Assembly: GCF_014649495.1 (NCBI RefSeq)
Contig: NZ_BMTD01000010.1
Span: forward strand, 199,067-263,066
Origin: Streptomyces filipinensis
GTDB lineage: Bacteria > Actinomycetota > Actinomycetes > Streptomycetales > Streptomycetaceae
Length of the DNA: 64,000 bases
Direction: 5' to 3'
Shown: one piece after another, positions 43,672 through 52,156 of the stretch
How the letters are laid out: each line of letters begins with the position of its first letter
Numbering within the stretch: position 1 is the stretch's first letter
Notes under the pieces: model-generated
Told to the model about the DNA's origin: nothing
What the model saw: only the letters and a program-made list of their open reading frames with translations
Databases searched by the model: none
Translations under genes and position numbers: made by a program

Positions 43672-44895
43672 ATGCGTCCCAGAACGGCCTGGCAGGCCAT
43701 GGCTCAGCGGCCCCTGAGCTTTCTGACCTCCAGCTGGCCATGGCGCTCGCTGGCCTATCTGGCGACCGGTGTCGTGGTCGGCGCGGCTGCCGTGGCCGTC
43801 TTCGTCACCGGCCTCGCGGTGGGTCTGGTCCTGCTGGTGGTCCTGGTCGGTGTGGCCCCGCTCATGGGGGCCGTGCTGTCCTCGATATGCGTGGCGACCG
43901 TCGAACGGCGGCGGCTGCGCCTGGTCGACCTGGACCCGATGGCGGACCCGCACCGCCGGCCGGCGGAGCCGGGCCTGCGGGCCTGGGTCTCGACGCGGCT
44001 GCAGGAGCAGGTCACCTGGCGCGAGCTGCTTTTCACACTCATCTCCGCCGCGGCTCTGTGGTGGCTGGATCTGCTGGTGCTGATGTTCTGTTTCGGCCTG
44101 CCCGCGCTGCTGTTCACGTCGCTGCGGGACGGCTCGACCTGGCCATGGGCGGTCTTCGCGTCCCTCGTGCTGCTGGCCTCGCCGTACACCGTCACATCGT
44201 GGGCCGGCGCGCGAGCCGCGCTCGCCCGGACCTTCCTGGCTCCGCGGGACGCCGAACTCGGTGAGTCCCTGCGTAAGGTGCAGGCCTCGCGCATCCGGCT
44301 CATCGACTCCTTCGACGCCGAGCGCGGGCGCATCGAGCGGGACCTGCACGACGGGGCGCAGCAGCGGCTGGTGTCACTCGCAATGACGCTCGGACTGATG
44401 CGTCTCGACATCCCCGGCGGATCGCCGCTCGCGGCGCAGCTCACCGCGGCCGAGGAGCAACTGGCGGCGGCCCACCAGGAGTTGCGCAGTCTCGTCCGGG
44501 GGCTCCACCCGCCGGTGCTCGCCGACCACGGACTGGTCGCCGCCGTCCAGGACCACGCCGGCCGCTTCCCCATCCCGGTCGCGGTCGATCTCGAACTGCC
44601 GGGGCGGCTGCCGCGCCCCCTGGAGACCCATGTGTACTACCTGATCAACGAGGCCATGACGAACATCGCTCGGCACAGTGGCGCCACGCGTGCCGAGGTG
44701 CACGGCCGCTACCACTCGGACCTGCTGGTCCTGGAGATCACCGACGACGGCCGCGGCGGCGCGGATCCGGACGCCGGGAGCGGACTGACCGGGCTCGCGG
44801 ACCGGCTGACCGCACTGGACGGCCGGATGCGGGTGTCCAGTCCGGTCGGCGGTCCGACCCTGCTGCACGTGGAGATCCCATGCCACTTCGCGTGA
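43672..44895 (+). CDS. Membrane sensor histidine kinase (HPK7)
   Basis: 407 residues. N-terminal membrane region of about four helices (about 26-75 and 120-185), then a DHp helix with ERDLHDGAQQRLVSLAMTLGL (phospho-His) and an ATPase domain (YYLINEAMTNIARHSGA, ITDDGRGG, GLTGLADRL). The extracellular loops are short, so it is an intramembrane sensor, fitting detection of a membrane stress or an ABC-transported compound. Overlaps the response-regulator gene by 16 bp. Confidence 0.9.
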   Translation: MRPRTAWQAMAQRPLSFLTSSWPWRSLAYLATGVVVGAAAVAVFVTGLAVGLVLLVVLVGVAPLMGAVLSSICVATVERRRLRLVDLDPMADPHRRPAEPGLRAWVSTRLQEQVTWRELLFTLISAAALWWLDLLVLMFCFGLPALLFTSLRDGSTWPWAVFASLVLLASPYTVTSWAGARAALARTFLAPRDAELGESLRKVQASRIRLIDSFDAERGRIERDLHDGAQQRLVSLAMTLGLMRLDIPGGSPLAAQLTAAEEQLAAAHQELRSLVRGLHPPVLADHGLVAAVQDHAGRFPIPVAVDLELPGRLPRPLETHVYYLINEAMTNIARHSGATRAEVHGRYHSDLLVLEITDDGRGGADPDAGSGLTGLADRLTALDGRMRVSSPVGGPTLLHVEIPCHFA

Positions 44896-45527
44896 TCGTC
44901 GCCGAGGACGCCGTGCTGCTGCGCGAGGGGCTCGTCGGCCTGTTGCAGCGGTTCGGCCACGAGACGCTCGCCGCCGTCGGTGACGCCGACGCCCTCGCCG
45001 AAGCCGTGCACCGCCACCGCCCGGACCTGGTCATCACCGATGTGCGGATGCCGCCGGGCAACGGCGACGACGGGCTGCGTACGGCTGTCGCCCTGCGGGA
45101 GGAGCGCGCCGGGCTGCCGGTGCTGGTGCTCAGCCAGTACGTCGAGCGGTCGTACGCCGTGCGGCTGCTCGACTCCTGCGGAGGTGCGGCGGTCGGCTAT
45201 CTGCTGAAGGAACGGGTGGGCGCGGTCGCCGAGTTCATGACCGCCCTGGACCGGGTGGCGGCCGGCGGGACGGTGGTGGACCCCGAGGTGATCCACCAGC
45301 TCGTCCGGCTGCGCCCGGATCCGCTGGAGCGCCTCAGCGCCCGGGAGAAGGAGGTGCTCGGCCTCATGGCCGAGGGGCGCTCCAACGCCAACATGGCGGC
45401 TCACCTGTTCGTCAGCGAGGCCGCGGTGAACAAACACATCGGCAACATCTTCAGCAAGCTCGATCTCCCGGTGGACACGGACGGGCACCGCCGCGTCCTG
45501 GCGGTTCTGGCCTTTCTCCGCGCCTGA
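44880..45527 (+). CDS. NarL/FixJ-type response regulator
   Basis: 215 residues. Receiver domain with Glu9-Asp10, phospho-acceptor Asp54 in LVITDVRMPP, and the conserved Lys in YLLKERVG. LuxR-type HTH LSAREKEVLGLMAEGRSNANM ... VNKHIGNIFSKL at the C-terminus. Partner of the preceding kinase; the likely target is the divergent ABC transporter promoter. Confidence 0.93.
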   Translation: MPLRVIVAEDAVLLREGLVGLLQRFGHETLAAVGDADALAEAVHRHRPDLVITDVRMPPGNGDDGLRTAVALREERAGLPVLVLSQYVERSYAVRLLDSCGGAAVGYLLKERVGAVAEFMTALDRVAAGGTVVDPEVIHQLVRLRPDPLERLSAREKEVLGLMAEGRSNANMAAHLFVSEAAVNKHIGNIFSKLDLPVDTDGHRRVLAVLAFLRA

Positions 45528-45607
45528 GCCGTCCGCTGCGCCGGGACCCGGCCCCGGTGTGCGCGGTGACCGGGCGCCCGACGGTGCGCGCGGCGATACG
45601 CTCGGCC

Positions 45608-45624
45608 GGACCCGGCCCGGGTCC
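45608..45624. terminator. GC palindrome between response-regulator and SDR genes
   Basis: GGACCCGG-C-CCGGGTCC, perfect 8-bp arms around one base, between convergent stops. A stable hairpin forms if the inner bases open as loop. Confidence 0.45.
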
Positions 45625-45637
45625 CGCTGCGCGGCTG

Positions 45638-46600
45638 CTACGCGGCGAACGCGTCGACGCCCGTCAGCTCCGCCGACAGCTTCCACAGCCGGGCCGCCTG
45701 CTCGGGGTCGATCGCCCAGTCCTTGACGCCGGTGCGCTCGTCGCCCCGCGGTGCGCGTTCGGCGATGTCGCAGTCCTCCAGATAGACGCCCCCGAGCCCG
45801 TCCAGCTGCGGCGAGGTCGCCGCCCACACCTGGGTGGCCGCCCCCTGCGGCGGGGTCTTGAAGCCCTCGGGGTTGAGTGGGTTGCCCTCTTCGTCGATCC
45901 AGCCGCGCTCGATCATCTCCTCCCTGGGCAGGTGCCGTTGCAGCGGTGTGAGGATGCCGCCGGGGTGCAGGGCGAAGGCGCGGACGCCGGCGTCGCGGCC
46001 GAGCTTGTCGAGCTGAACGGCGAACAGGGCGTTGGCGGTCTTGGCCTGGCCGTAGGCCTCCCACTTGTCGTAGCTCCGCCGCCAGTGGACGTCGTCCCAG
46101 CGGACGCCGGAGAAGTGGTGGCCGCGGGAGGAGACGGAGACGACTCGGGCACCACCCGGTGCGATGGCGGGCCACAGACGGTTGACCAGGGCGAAGTGGC
46201 CGAGGTGGTTGGTGGCGAACTGGGCCTCCCAGCCGGGCCCCACGCGGGTCTCCGGGCACGCCATGATCCCGGCGCTGCCGATCACGATGTCGAGGGTCCG
46301 TCCCGACGCCAGGAACCGCTCGGCGAAGCCGCGCACGCTCTCCAGGTCGCCGAGGTCCAGCTCGTCCAGCTCCACGCCGGGGACGCCGGCCAGCGCCTGC
46401 TCGGCCGTGACGGGGCGGCGGGCGGGCGCGACGACGCGGGCGCCGGCCCTGACGAGCGAGCGGGTGGTCTCCAGACCGATGCCCGAATAGCCGCCGGTGA
46501 CGAGGGCGAGCCTTCCCGTCAGGTCGATGCCCCGCAGGACGTCGTCGGCGGTGCTGGTGGCGCCGAAACCGGAACCGGTCTTGTGCTGTGCGGTGCTCAT
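45638..46600 (-). CDS. Short-chain dehydrogenase/reductase (retinol-dehydrogenase-like)
   Basis: 320 residues. Cofactor motif TGGYSGIG, NHLGHF (structural Asn), VSVSSRGHH and the active YxxxK in YGQAKTANALF. The length and GHHFSGVRWDDVHW segment suit the extended SDR group often annotated as oxidoreductases. NAD(P)-linked; substrate unknown. Stands alone between hairpins. Confidence 0.88.
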   Translation of the reverse strand: MSTAQHKTGSGFGATSTADDVLRGIDLTGRLALVTGGYSGIGLETTRSLVRAGARVVAPARRPVTAEQALAGVPGVELDELDLGDLESVRGFAERFLASGRTLDIVIGSAGIMACPETRVGPGWEAQFATNHLGHFALVNRLWPAIAPGGARVVSVSSRGHHFSGVRWDDVHWRRSYDKWEAYGQAKTANALFAVQLDKLGRDAGVRAFALHPGGILTPLQRHLPREEMIERGWIDEEGNPLNPEGFKTPPQGAATQVWAATSPQLDGLGGVYLEDCDIAERAPRGDERTGVKDWAIDPEQAARLWKLSAELTGVDAFAA

Positions 46601-46738
46601 CTCCGAACGCTACGGATTCGAGTGCGCTCGAAGTCAAGCCCGGCACGGGCAACGGCTGATCTTCCCGTGGCGCGGCCCCCCGTAGATCCGGAAGGATGCG
46701 GCACGGCAGTCTGGTCCCGACGGAAAACGGAGCACACG

Positions 46739-47593
46739 ATGACCTCTGCGGCCCCCCGCGACCTCGTCGTCACGCAGGCCACCCTCGCCGACTGGCCGGT
46801 GATCGCCGGGTGGGCGGCGGCGGAGGGCTGGAATCCCGGACTGTCCGACGGGCCGGCGTTCTTCGCGCAGGATCCCGGCGGGTTCTTCCTCGGCCGCATC
46901 GACGGCGAGCCGGTCTCGGCCATCTCCGTCGTGAACTACGGCGCGGACTACTCCTTCCTGGGCTGCTACCTGGTCCGCCCCGACCTGCGCGGCCACGGCC
47001 ACGGCCTCACCACGTGGAAGACCGCCCTCGCCCATGCCGGTGAGCGCACCGTCGGACTGGACGGCGTCGTCGCCCAGCAGGACAACTACCGCCAGTCCGG
47101 GTTCGAACTCGCCTACCGCACCATCCGGTTCACCGGCGCCGCGCCGCAGGGCGAGACGCCCGCGGGGATCCGCCCGGCCGGTCCCGCGGACCTGGCCACG
47201 ATCACCGCCTACGACAGCGCCCGCTACCCGGCCGACCGTCCGCGCTTCCTCTCCGAGTGGCTCACCGGCCCCGGCCACCAGGCCCTCGTCCGCTACGACG
47301 GCGCACGCCTCACCGGCTACGGCGTGCTCCGCCCCGGCCGGGACACCCTGCGCATCGGTCCCCTCTTCGCGGACACCGCCGACGACGCCCGCGCCCTCTT
47401 CGCCGCCCTCACGGCCGACGTCGCCGGACGCCAGGTCGCCATCGACGTGCCCGAGCCGAACGCGGCCGGCGTCGCGCTCGCCGAAGCGGCGGGATTCCAG
47501 GCCTCGTTCGAGACCGCCCGCATGTACACCGGCCCCGTCCGCCCGCACGCCCAGCACCACGTGTTCGGCGTCACCACCCTCGAACTGGGCTGA
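46739..47593 (+). CDS. Tandem GNAT acetyltransferase
   Basis: 284 residues; ATG 46739 with CGGAG 7 bases upstream. N-terminal GNAT unit with the acetyl-CoA loop VRPDLRGHGHGLTTWKTAL (about 80-98). The C-terminal half has a second GNAT-like fold (VAIDVPEPNAAGVALAEAAGF). The arrangement fits the acetyltransf_18 group. Acceptor unknown. Confidence 0.85.
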   Translation: MTSAAPRDLVVTQATLADWPVIAGWAAAEGWNPGLSDGPAFFAQDPGGFFLGRIDGEPVSAISVVNYGADYSFLGCYLVRPDLRGHGHGLTTWKTALAHAGERTVGLDGVVAQQDNYRQSGFELAYRTIRFTGAAPQGETPAGIRPAGPADLATITAYDSARYPADRPRFLSEWLTGPGHQALVRYDGARLTGYGVLRPGRDTLRIGPLFADTADDARALFAALTADVAGRQVAIDVPEPNAAGVALAEAAGFQASFETARMYTGPVRPHAQHHVFGVTTLELG

Positions 47594-47597
47594 CCTT

Positions 47598-47612
47598 CGG
47601 CACGTCGTGCCG
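47598..47612. terminator. Compact hairpin between GNAT and MFS genes
   Basis: CGGCAC-GTC-GTGCCG: perfect 6-bp stem with a 3-base loop, 4 bases after the GNAT stop, between convergent genes. Confidence 0.55.
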
Positions 47613-47654
47613 GGCAGCACCGCGGCGCACCGTCGGGCACCGGCCCGCGCGGCC

Positions 47655-48935
47655 TCACGGGCGGGACGGCCGACGGCACGGCGCGGGAGCGCAAGCGGAG
47701 CGCTGGTGCACCGGCGCGGCCGGCGCCCCGGCCTGCGGGGTGTGGGTGTGCCGCCGGGCGGGGAAGGCGTACCTGCGGCCCGCCGCGACCGTCGCCAGCG
47801 CCAGGGTCACGGGTACCAGCGCGGTCCAGGGCAGGGCCCCGGCGCCCAGGACGTCCAGCGCCACCCCGCCGGTGAGCGAGCCGGCGGCGATGCCCGCGTT
47901 GTACACCGTCGTCTGCAACGAGGTCGCCACATCCGCCTCGGCCGGCCCCGACGCGTCCACCAGCGCGGTCTGGATCAGCGTCGGCGCCCCGCCGAAGGCC
48001 GCACCCCACAGGGCCACCGCCCCGACCAGCGGCACATGCGTCCGCGCGCCCAGGCCCAGCACCAGCAGCACCCCGGCCAGCAGGGCGAGCGCCGACAGCA
48101 GCGTCGCCCGCGGATGCCGGTCGACCAGCGTTCCGGTCACCCAGATCCCGGCCACCGTGGCCGTCCCGAAGACAGCGAGCAGGAGTCCCGTACGGCCGAA
48201 CCCGGCATGCCGGGCGAACGGGGCGACGTAGGTGTACAGCGCCTGGTGCCCCAGCAACAGGAACAGGGTCACCGACAGCACGGGGCGGATGCCGGGGCGG
48301 AGCGCGACCCCGGTGAGCGGCACGCGCGCGTGCGGGGGTTCGCCGGGGAAGCCGGGCACCCGCAGTCGTATCCAGGCCACGAGCAGGACGGCGAGCACGG
48401 CCAGAGCGCCGAAGGCCGCCCGCCACCCCACCGCACCGGCGAGCGCGGTGCCGGCCGGCACGCCGAGCGACAGCGCCAGGGTGATCCCGGCGAGCACGAT
48501 CGCGATGGCCCGCCCGCGCCGTTCGGCCGGCACCATCCGGGACGCGTAGCCCGCCAGCATCGCCCACAGCGTGCCGCCCATCGCGCCGGCCAGCAGCCGC
48601 GCCGCGAACGTGAGCGGATACGACGACGACAGCGCCACCAGAGCGTTGCTGACGGCGAAGCCGAACAGGGCACCGCACAGCACGGGCCGTCGGGGCAGCC
48701 CGCGCAGGGCCGAGGTGACCGGGACGGCGGCCAGGAAGGAGGCCGCCGCGTAGGCGGTGACGAGGAATCCGATCCGCGACTCGGCGACCCCGAGCGGGGG
48801 CGCCATCACGGGCAGCAGGCCCGCCGGCAGGAGTTCGGTGAGGACGGCGGTGAACGCGGCGCAGGACAGGGCCAGCAGCCCCGACCACGGCAGCGGGACG
48901 CCCTTGACCTGGGAAGACGTGGAGGACACGGTCAT
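47655..48935 (-). CDS. MFS efflux transporter, DHA1-type
   Basis: 426 residues with about 12 predicted membrane helices. The motif between helices 2 and 3 reads TSALRGLPRRPVLC, and the helix-5 motif-C-like GITLALSLGVPAGTALAGAVGWRAAF is present, as in drug:H+ antiporters. Start ATG 48935. Divergent from a MerR gene across 59 bp with a MerR-spaced dyad, so it is probably an inducible exporter of a toxic compound. Confidence 0.88.
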   Translation of the reverse strand: MTVSSTSSQVKGVPLPWSGLLALSCAAFTAVLTELLPAGLLPVMAPPLGVAESRIGFLVTAYAAASFLAAVPVTSALRGLPRRPVLCGALFGFAVSNALVALSSSYPLTFAARLLAGAMGGTLWAMLAGYASRMVPAERRGRAIAIVLAGITLALSLGVPAGTALAGAVGWRAAFGALAVLAVLLVAWIRLRVPGFPGEPPHARVPLTGVALRPGIRPVLSVTLFLLLGHQALYTYVAPFARHAGFGRTGLLLAVFGTATVAGIWVTGTLVDRHPRATLLSALALLAGVLLVLGLGARTHVPLVGAVALWGAAFGGAPTLIQTALVDASGPAEADVATSLQTTVYNAGIAAGSLTGGVALDVLGAGALPWTALVPVTLALATVAAGRRYAFPARRHTHTPQAGAPAAPVHQRSACAPAPCRRPSRP

Positions 48936-48953
48936 GCGACCATGGTCGGAGCC

Positions 48954-48973
48954 TGACATCAGTGTGAAGGTCA
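48954..48973. promoter_or_regulatory. MerR-type operator candidate between MFS and merR genes
   Basis: A 20-bp imperfect dyad with TGAC at one end and GTCA at the other, carrying TTGACC on the minus strand as a -35-like hexamer for the MFS gene. It fills most of the 59-bp intergenic region, typical of MerR-controlled promoters. Confidence 0.45.
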
Positions 48974-48994
48974 AGCGCGAACCGGGAGACAGGC

Positions 48995-49366
48995 ATGCGG
49001 ATCGGTGAGCTGTCGCGCCGCACGGGTGTCCCCACCCGGCTGCTGCGCTACTACGAGGAACAGGATCTCCTCCACCCCGAACGCGCCGACAACGGCTACC
49101 GCAGCTATCCCGAGTCCGCCGTCGCCGACGTCCAGCAGATCCGCGGCCTGCTGGACTCCGGGCTGACCACCGAGATGATCCGCGCGATCATGCCGTACCT
49201 CTCCGGCCCCGGCGTTCTGCACCCGCCCGCCGAGTGCGTGACGCCGCAGACGGCCGCCCTGCTCCAGGGGCACATCGAGCGCATCCAGTCCCGCATCGAC
49301 TGTCTGTCCCGCAATCGCGACCGGCTCAGCGCCTATCTGGCCGCCGTGCGCCCGGACCCGCGGTAA
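48995..49366 (+). CDS. MerR-family regulator
   Basis: 123 residues. N-terminal winged HTH MRIGELSRRTGVPTRLLRYYEEQDLLHPERADNGYR, then a short dimerisation helix (IERIQSRIDCLSRNRDRLSAYL). Few Cys (CVTP and DCLS), so no obvious metal site. The short effector domain suggests a small organic inducer. Probable activator of the divergent MFS exporter. Confidence 0.92.
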   Translation: MRIGELSRRTGVPTRLLRYYEEQDLLHPERADNGYRSYPESAVADVQQIRGLLDSGLTTEMIRAIMPYLSGPGVLHPPAECVTPQTAALLQGHIERIQSRIDCLSRNRDRLSAYLAAVRPDPR

Positions 49367-49406
49367 TTGCGTTGCCCCGCCGGAACGTCCCTGCTGAGCT
49401 GGTTGC

Positions 49407-50183
49407 ATGGACCACTCCGCGGTGCTCGCCCGCTACGACCGTGACATGCGCGAGAACGCGACCCCCGACGGCCCCGGTGCCCGGATCGAACGGGCCGGCG
49501 CGGTCGTGCGTCAGGTCGCGGACGCGCACGGCTGGAACGGCGTGCTCTGGTCCGACCTGGACCCGGGGAGCGCGGACCGGGCGATCCAGGAGCAGATCGA
49601 CCGCTTCACCGGCCTCGGCCGCGGCTTCGAGTGGAAGCTCTACGGCCATGACCGGCCCGGGGATCTCGGCGCCCGGCTGACCTCCGCCGGATTCCGGGCC
49701 GAACCCGAGGAGACCCTGCTGATCGGCGAGACGGGCCGGCTCGCCCTGGACGCCGAACCGCCCGCGGGCGTCCGCCTCGTACGGGTCACCGACCCGGCCG
49801 GCGTCGACCTCGTCGTGGATGTCCACGAGAAGGCCTTCGGTACCGACGGGACCGGGCTGCGACACCGGCTGCTCGCGCGCCTGGCCGCCGACCCCGGCAC
49901 GCTCGTCGCCCTGGTCGCCCTCGCCGGCGACGAACCGGTCAGTGCCGCCCGGATGGAGCTGGTGCCCGGCACGCGGTTCGCCGGACTGTGGGGCGGCGGC
50001 ACCGTGGAGGCCTGGCGGGGCCGGGGCGTCTACCGCGCCCTGGTCGCCCACCGGGCCCGCGTCGCCGCCGCCCACGGCTGCCGCTATCTGCAGGTCGACG
50101 CCTCAGCCCTGAGCCGCCCGATCCTGCAGCGCCTCGGCTTCCACGCGCTGAGCACCACGACCCCCTATCTCCACGGAAGGTGA
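49407..50183 (+). CDS. GNAT-family N-acetyltransferase
   Basis: 258 residues. The N-terminal 110 residues are an unassigned helical domain; the C-terminal GNAT domain (about 115-255) has the acetyl-CoA loop GTVEAWRGRGVYRALVAHR and the terminal RYLQVDASALSRPILQRLGF. Substrate unknown. It begins 40 bp after merR and may be cotranscribed with it. Confidence 0.87.
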   Translation: MDHSAVLARYDRDMRENATPDGPGARIERAGAVVRQVADAHGWNGVLWSDLDPGSADRAIQEQIDRFTGLGRGFEWKLYGHDRPGDLGARLTSAGFRAEPEETLLIGETGRLALDAEPPAGVRLVRVTDPAGVDLVVDVHEKAFGTDGTGLRHRLLARLAADPGTLVALVALAGDEPVSAARMELVPGTRFAGLWGGGTVEAWRGRGVYRALVAHRARVAAAHGCRYLQVDASALSRPILQRLGFHALSTTTPYLHGR

Positions 50184-50191
50184 CGTCCGCG

Positions 50192-50455
50192 TCAGCGGTG
50201 TACCCGGGCCCGGTCCAGCGCGGCGATGCCCACCGCGGCCAGGGCGATCTGGATGAACCACTCGATCCAGTCGGGTCCCTTGGTGTTCGCGACCCCGAAC
50301 CCGGCGGCGATGGCCGAGCCCAGCAGTGCGGCCACGATGCCGACGACGATGGTCCACAGCATGCCGATGTGCTGTCGCCCCGGGACGACGAGGCGTCCCA
50401 GCACACCGATGACGAGCCCGATGATGACGGCACTGATGATGCCCGAGATCTCCAT
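50192..50455 (-). CDS. GlsB/YeaQ/YmgE-type small membrane protein
   Basis: 87 residues, three hydrophobic helices (GIISAVIIGLVIGVLGRLVV, WTIVVGIVAALLGSAIAAGFG, WFIQIALAAVGIAAL), the pattern of transglycosylase-associated stress proteins. ATG 50455 is preferred to GTG 50461 because AAGGGG then has proper spacing. Convergent with the GNAT gene 8 bp away. Likely a general-stress membrane protein of unknown activity. Confidence 0.88.
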   Translation of the reverse strand: MEISGIISAVIIGLVIGVLGRLVVPGRQHIGMLWTIVVGIVAALLGSAIAAGFGVANTKGPDWIEWFIQIALAAVGIAALDRARVHR

Positions 50456-50540
50456 GGCCACCCCTTTGGTGTTGTCTCTCGCTCACCATCTGCCCGCTGT
50501 AAGCGGACGCAGTCCGCTCCGGTTATTGCCGCGGCTTTCT

Positions 50541-50573
50541 GTTCACCGCCCCTTCATGCCATGTACCTTTCAA
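50541..50573 (+). promoter_or_regulatory. PHO-box-like direct repeats before the secreted protein at 50.7 kb
   Basis: Successive 11-bp units GTTCACCGCCC, CTTCATGCCAT and a weaker GTACCTTTCAA. The first two closely match the S. coelicolor PhoP repeat core (GTTCAYY). They lie 93-125 bp upstream of the start codon. Confidence 0.6.
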
Positions 50574-50665
50574 CCAATCGACGCGTGTAGAACCCTCAAG
50601 CCGGCTCTACGCGCGCAGACTTGGCGCCGCACCGCCTCTCCCCACCCCTCATGGAGGTTCGCCGG

Positions 50666-52117
50666 ATGTTCGGATCCAGGAGATCCCGCCGCAGACTCAC
50701 CACCGCCCTGGCCGGATTCGGGCTGCTGCTCACCGGGGCAGCGGTCCAGCTCGGCAGCGGCACCGCCGCCCACGCGGCGACCACGCACCGCATCCTGTTC
50801 GACAACGCCCACGCCGAGACGGCCGGCAACGCCGACTGGATCGTCTCCACCAGCCAGCCCGACCCGCTCGGCCAGGACTCCTCCCCGTCGGCCGAGACGG
50901 ACTGGACCGGCGCCCTGTCCTCCTGGGGCGTGGCACTGCAGAAGGCCGGCGACTACAGCCTGAAGACGCTGCCGTCCGGCTCCAGCCTCAGCTACGGCGG
51001 CTCCTCCTCGACCGACCTGTCGAACTTCGACACGCTGGTCCTGCCGGAGCCGAACACGCTGTTCACCAGCGCCGAGAAGACGGCGATCATGAACTTCGTC
51101 AAGAACGGCGGCGGTCTGTTCATGATCTCCGACCACACCGGAGCCGACCGCAACAACGACGGCGAGGACGCGGTCGAGATCCTCAACGACCTGATGACGA
51201 ACAACAGCGTCGACTCCACCGACCCGTTCGGCTTCTCCATCGACTCGCTCGACGTCAAGTCCGGCTACCCGGCCGCGATCAGCGACAGCACCGACCCGGT
51301 CCTGCACGGCTCCTTCGGCACGGTCACCAAGAGCCTGATCGCCGACGGCACGACCGCCACCCTCAAGCCCGCCGACAACTCCTCCGCCAAGGGCCTGGTC
51401 TACCGCAGCGGCTACTCCGGCAACACCGGCGCCTTCTTCCTCACCAGCACCTTCGGCAGTGGCCGGGTCGCCTTCTGGGGCGACAGCTCCCCGGTCGACG
51501 ACGGCACCGGCCAGTCCGGTAACACCCTGTACGACGGGTGGAACGACTCCGGCGCCACCAACGCCGCGCTCGCCCTCAACGCCACCGCCTGGCTGGCCGG
51601 TTCCGGCACCGGCAGCGGCGGCGGAGGCGGTGGCACCGGCAGCTGCACGGCCGCCCAGCTCCTCGGCAACAGCGGCTTCGAGTCGGGCAACGGCACATGG
51701 AGCGCCACCAGCGGGGTCATCACCAACTCCAGCGGCGAGTCGGCCCATTCGGGCTCGTACTACGCCTGGCTCGACGGCAACGGCACCGCCACCACCGACA
51801 CCCTCTCCCAGTCGGTGACCATTCCGTCCGCCTGCTCCTCGGCGAAACTCAGCTTCTCTCTGCACGTCGACACGGCCGAGACCACGACCAGCACGGCCTA
51901 CGACACCCTCAAGGTGCAGGTGCTGAACAGCTCCGGCACGGTCCTGGGCACCCTGGCGACGTACTCGAACCTCAACGCCGCCTCCGGTTACACCCAGCGC
52001 AGCTTCGACCTCAGCGGCTACGCGGGACAGACCGTCACCCTGAAGTTCACCGGCACCGAAGGTTCCAAGTACCAGACCTCGTTCGTCGTGGACGACACCG
52101 CGCTCGACGTCGGCTGA
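50666..52117 (+). CDS. Secreted protein of unknown function with a glutamine-amidotransferase-like fold and a C-terminal beta domain
   Basis: 483 residues from ATG 50666 (GGAGG 8 bases upstream; an earlier ATG at 50651 lacks a site). Signal peptide ending near TAAHAA (about 32). Residues 33-315 contain HRILFDNAHAETAGNADWIV, FDTLVLPEPNTLFTSAEKTA and VKNGGGLFMISDHTGAD, the pattern of a GATase1/DUF4350-like domain without a clear catalytic Cys. A Gly/Ser linker (about 325-335) leads to a jelly-roll-like domain (LLGNSGFESGNGTW ... SYYAWLDGNGTATTDTLSQSV ... LKFTGTEGSKYQTSFVVDDT) resembling carbohydrate-binding or protease-associated modules. No enzyme activity can be named. PHO-like repeats upstream hint at phosphate starvation. 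Confidence 0.8.
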   Translation: MFGSRRSRRRLTTALAGFGLLLTGAAVQLGSGTAAHAATTHRILFDNAHAETAGNADWIVSTSQPDPLGQDSSPSAETDWTGALSSWGVALQKAGDYSLKTLPSGSSLSYGGSSSTDLSNFDTLVLPEPNTLFTSAEKTAIMNFVKNGGGLFMISDHTGADRNNDGEDAVEILNDLMTNNSVDSTDPFGFSIDSLDVKSGYPAAISDSTDPVLHGSFGTVTKSLIADGTTATLKPADNSSAKGLVYRSGYSGNTGAFFLTSTFGSGRVAFWGDSSPVDDGTGQSGNTLYDGWNDSGATNAALALNATAWLAGSGTGSGGGGGGTGSCTAAQLLGNSGFESGNGTWSATSGVITNSSGESAHSGSYYAWLDGNGTATTDTLSQSVTIPSACSSAKLSFSLHVDTAETTTSTAYDTLKVQVLNSSGTVLGTLATYSNLNAASGYTQRSFDLSGYAGQTVTLKFTGTEGSKYQTSFVVDDTALDVG

Positions 52118-52124
52118 ACCGGCC

Positions 52125-52150
52125 GGGGGCGGGCCGCCGGGCCCGCCCCC
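52125..52150. terminator. Bidirectional terminator before csxA 3' end
   Basis: GGGGGCGGGC (52125-52134), 6-base loop, GCCCGCCCCC (52141-52150): perfect 10-bp stem between convergent stops. Confidence 0.75.
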
Positions 52151-52156
52151 GCACCG

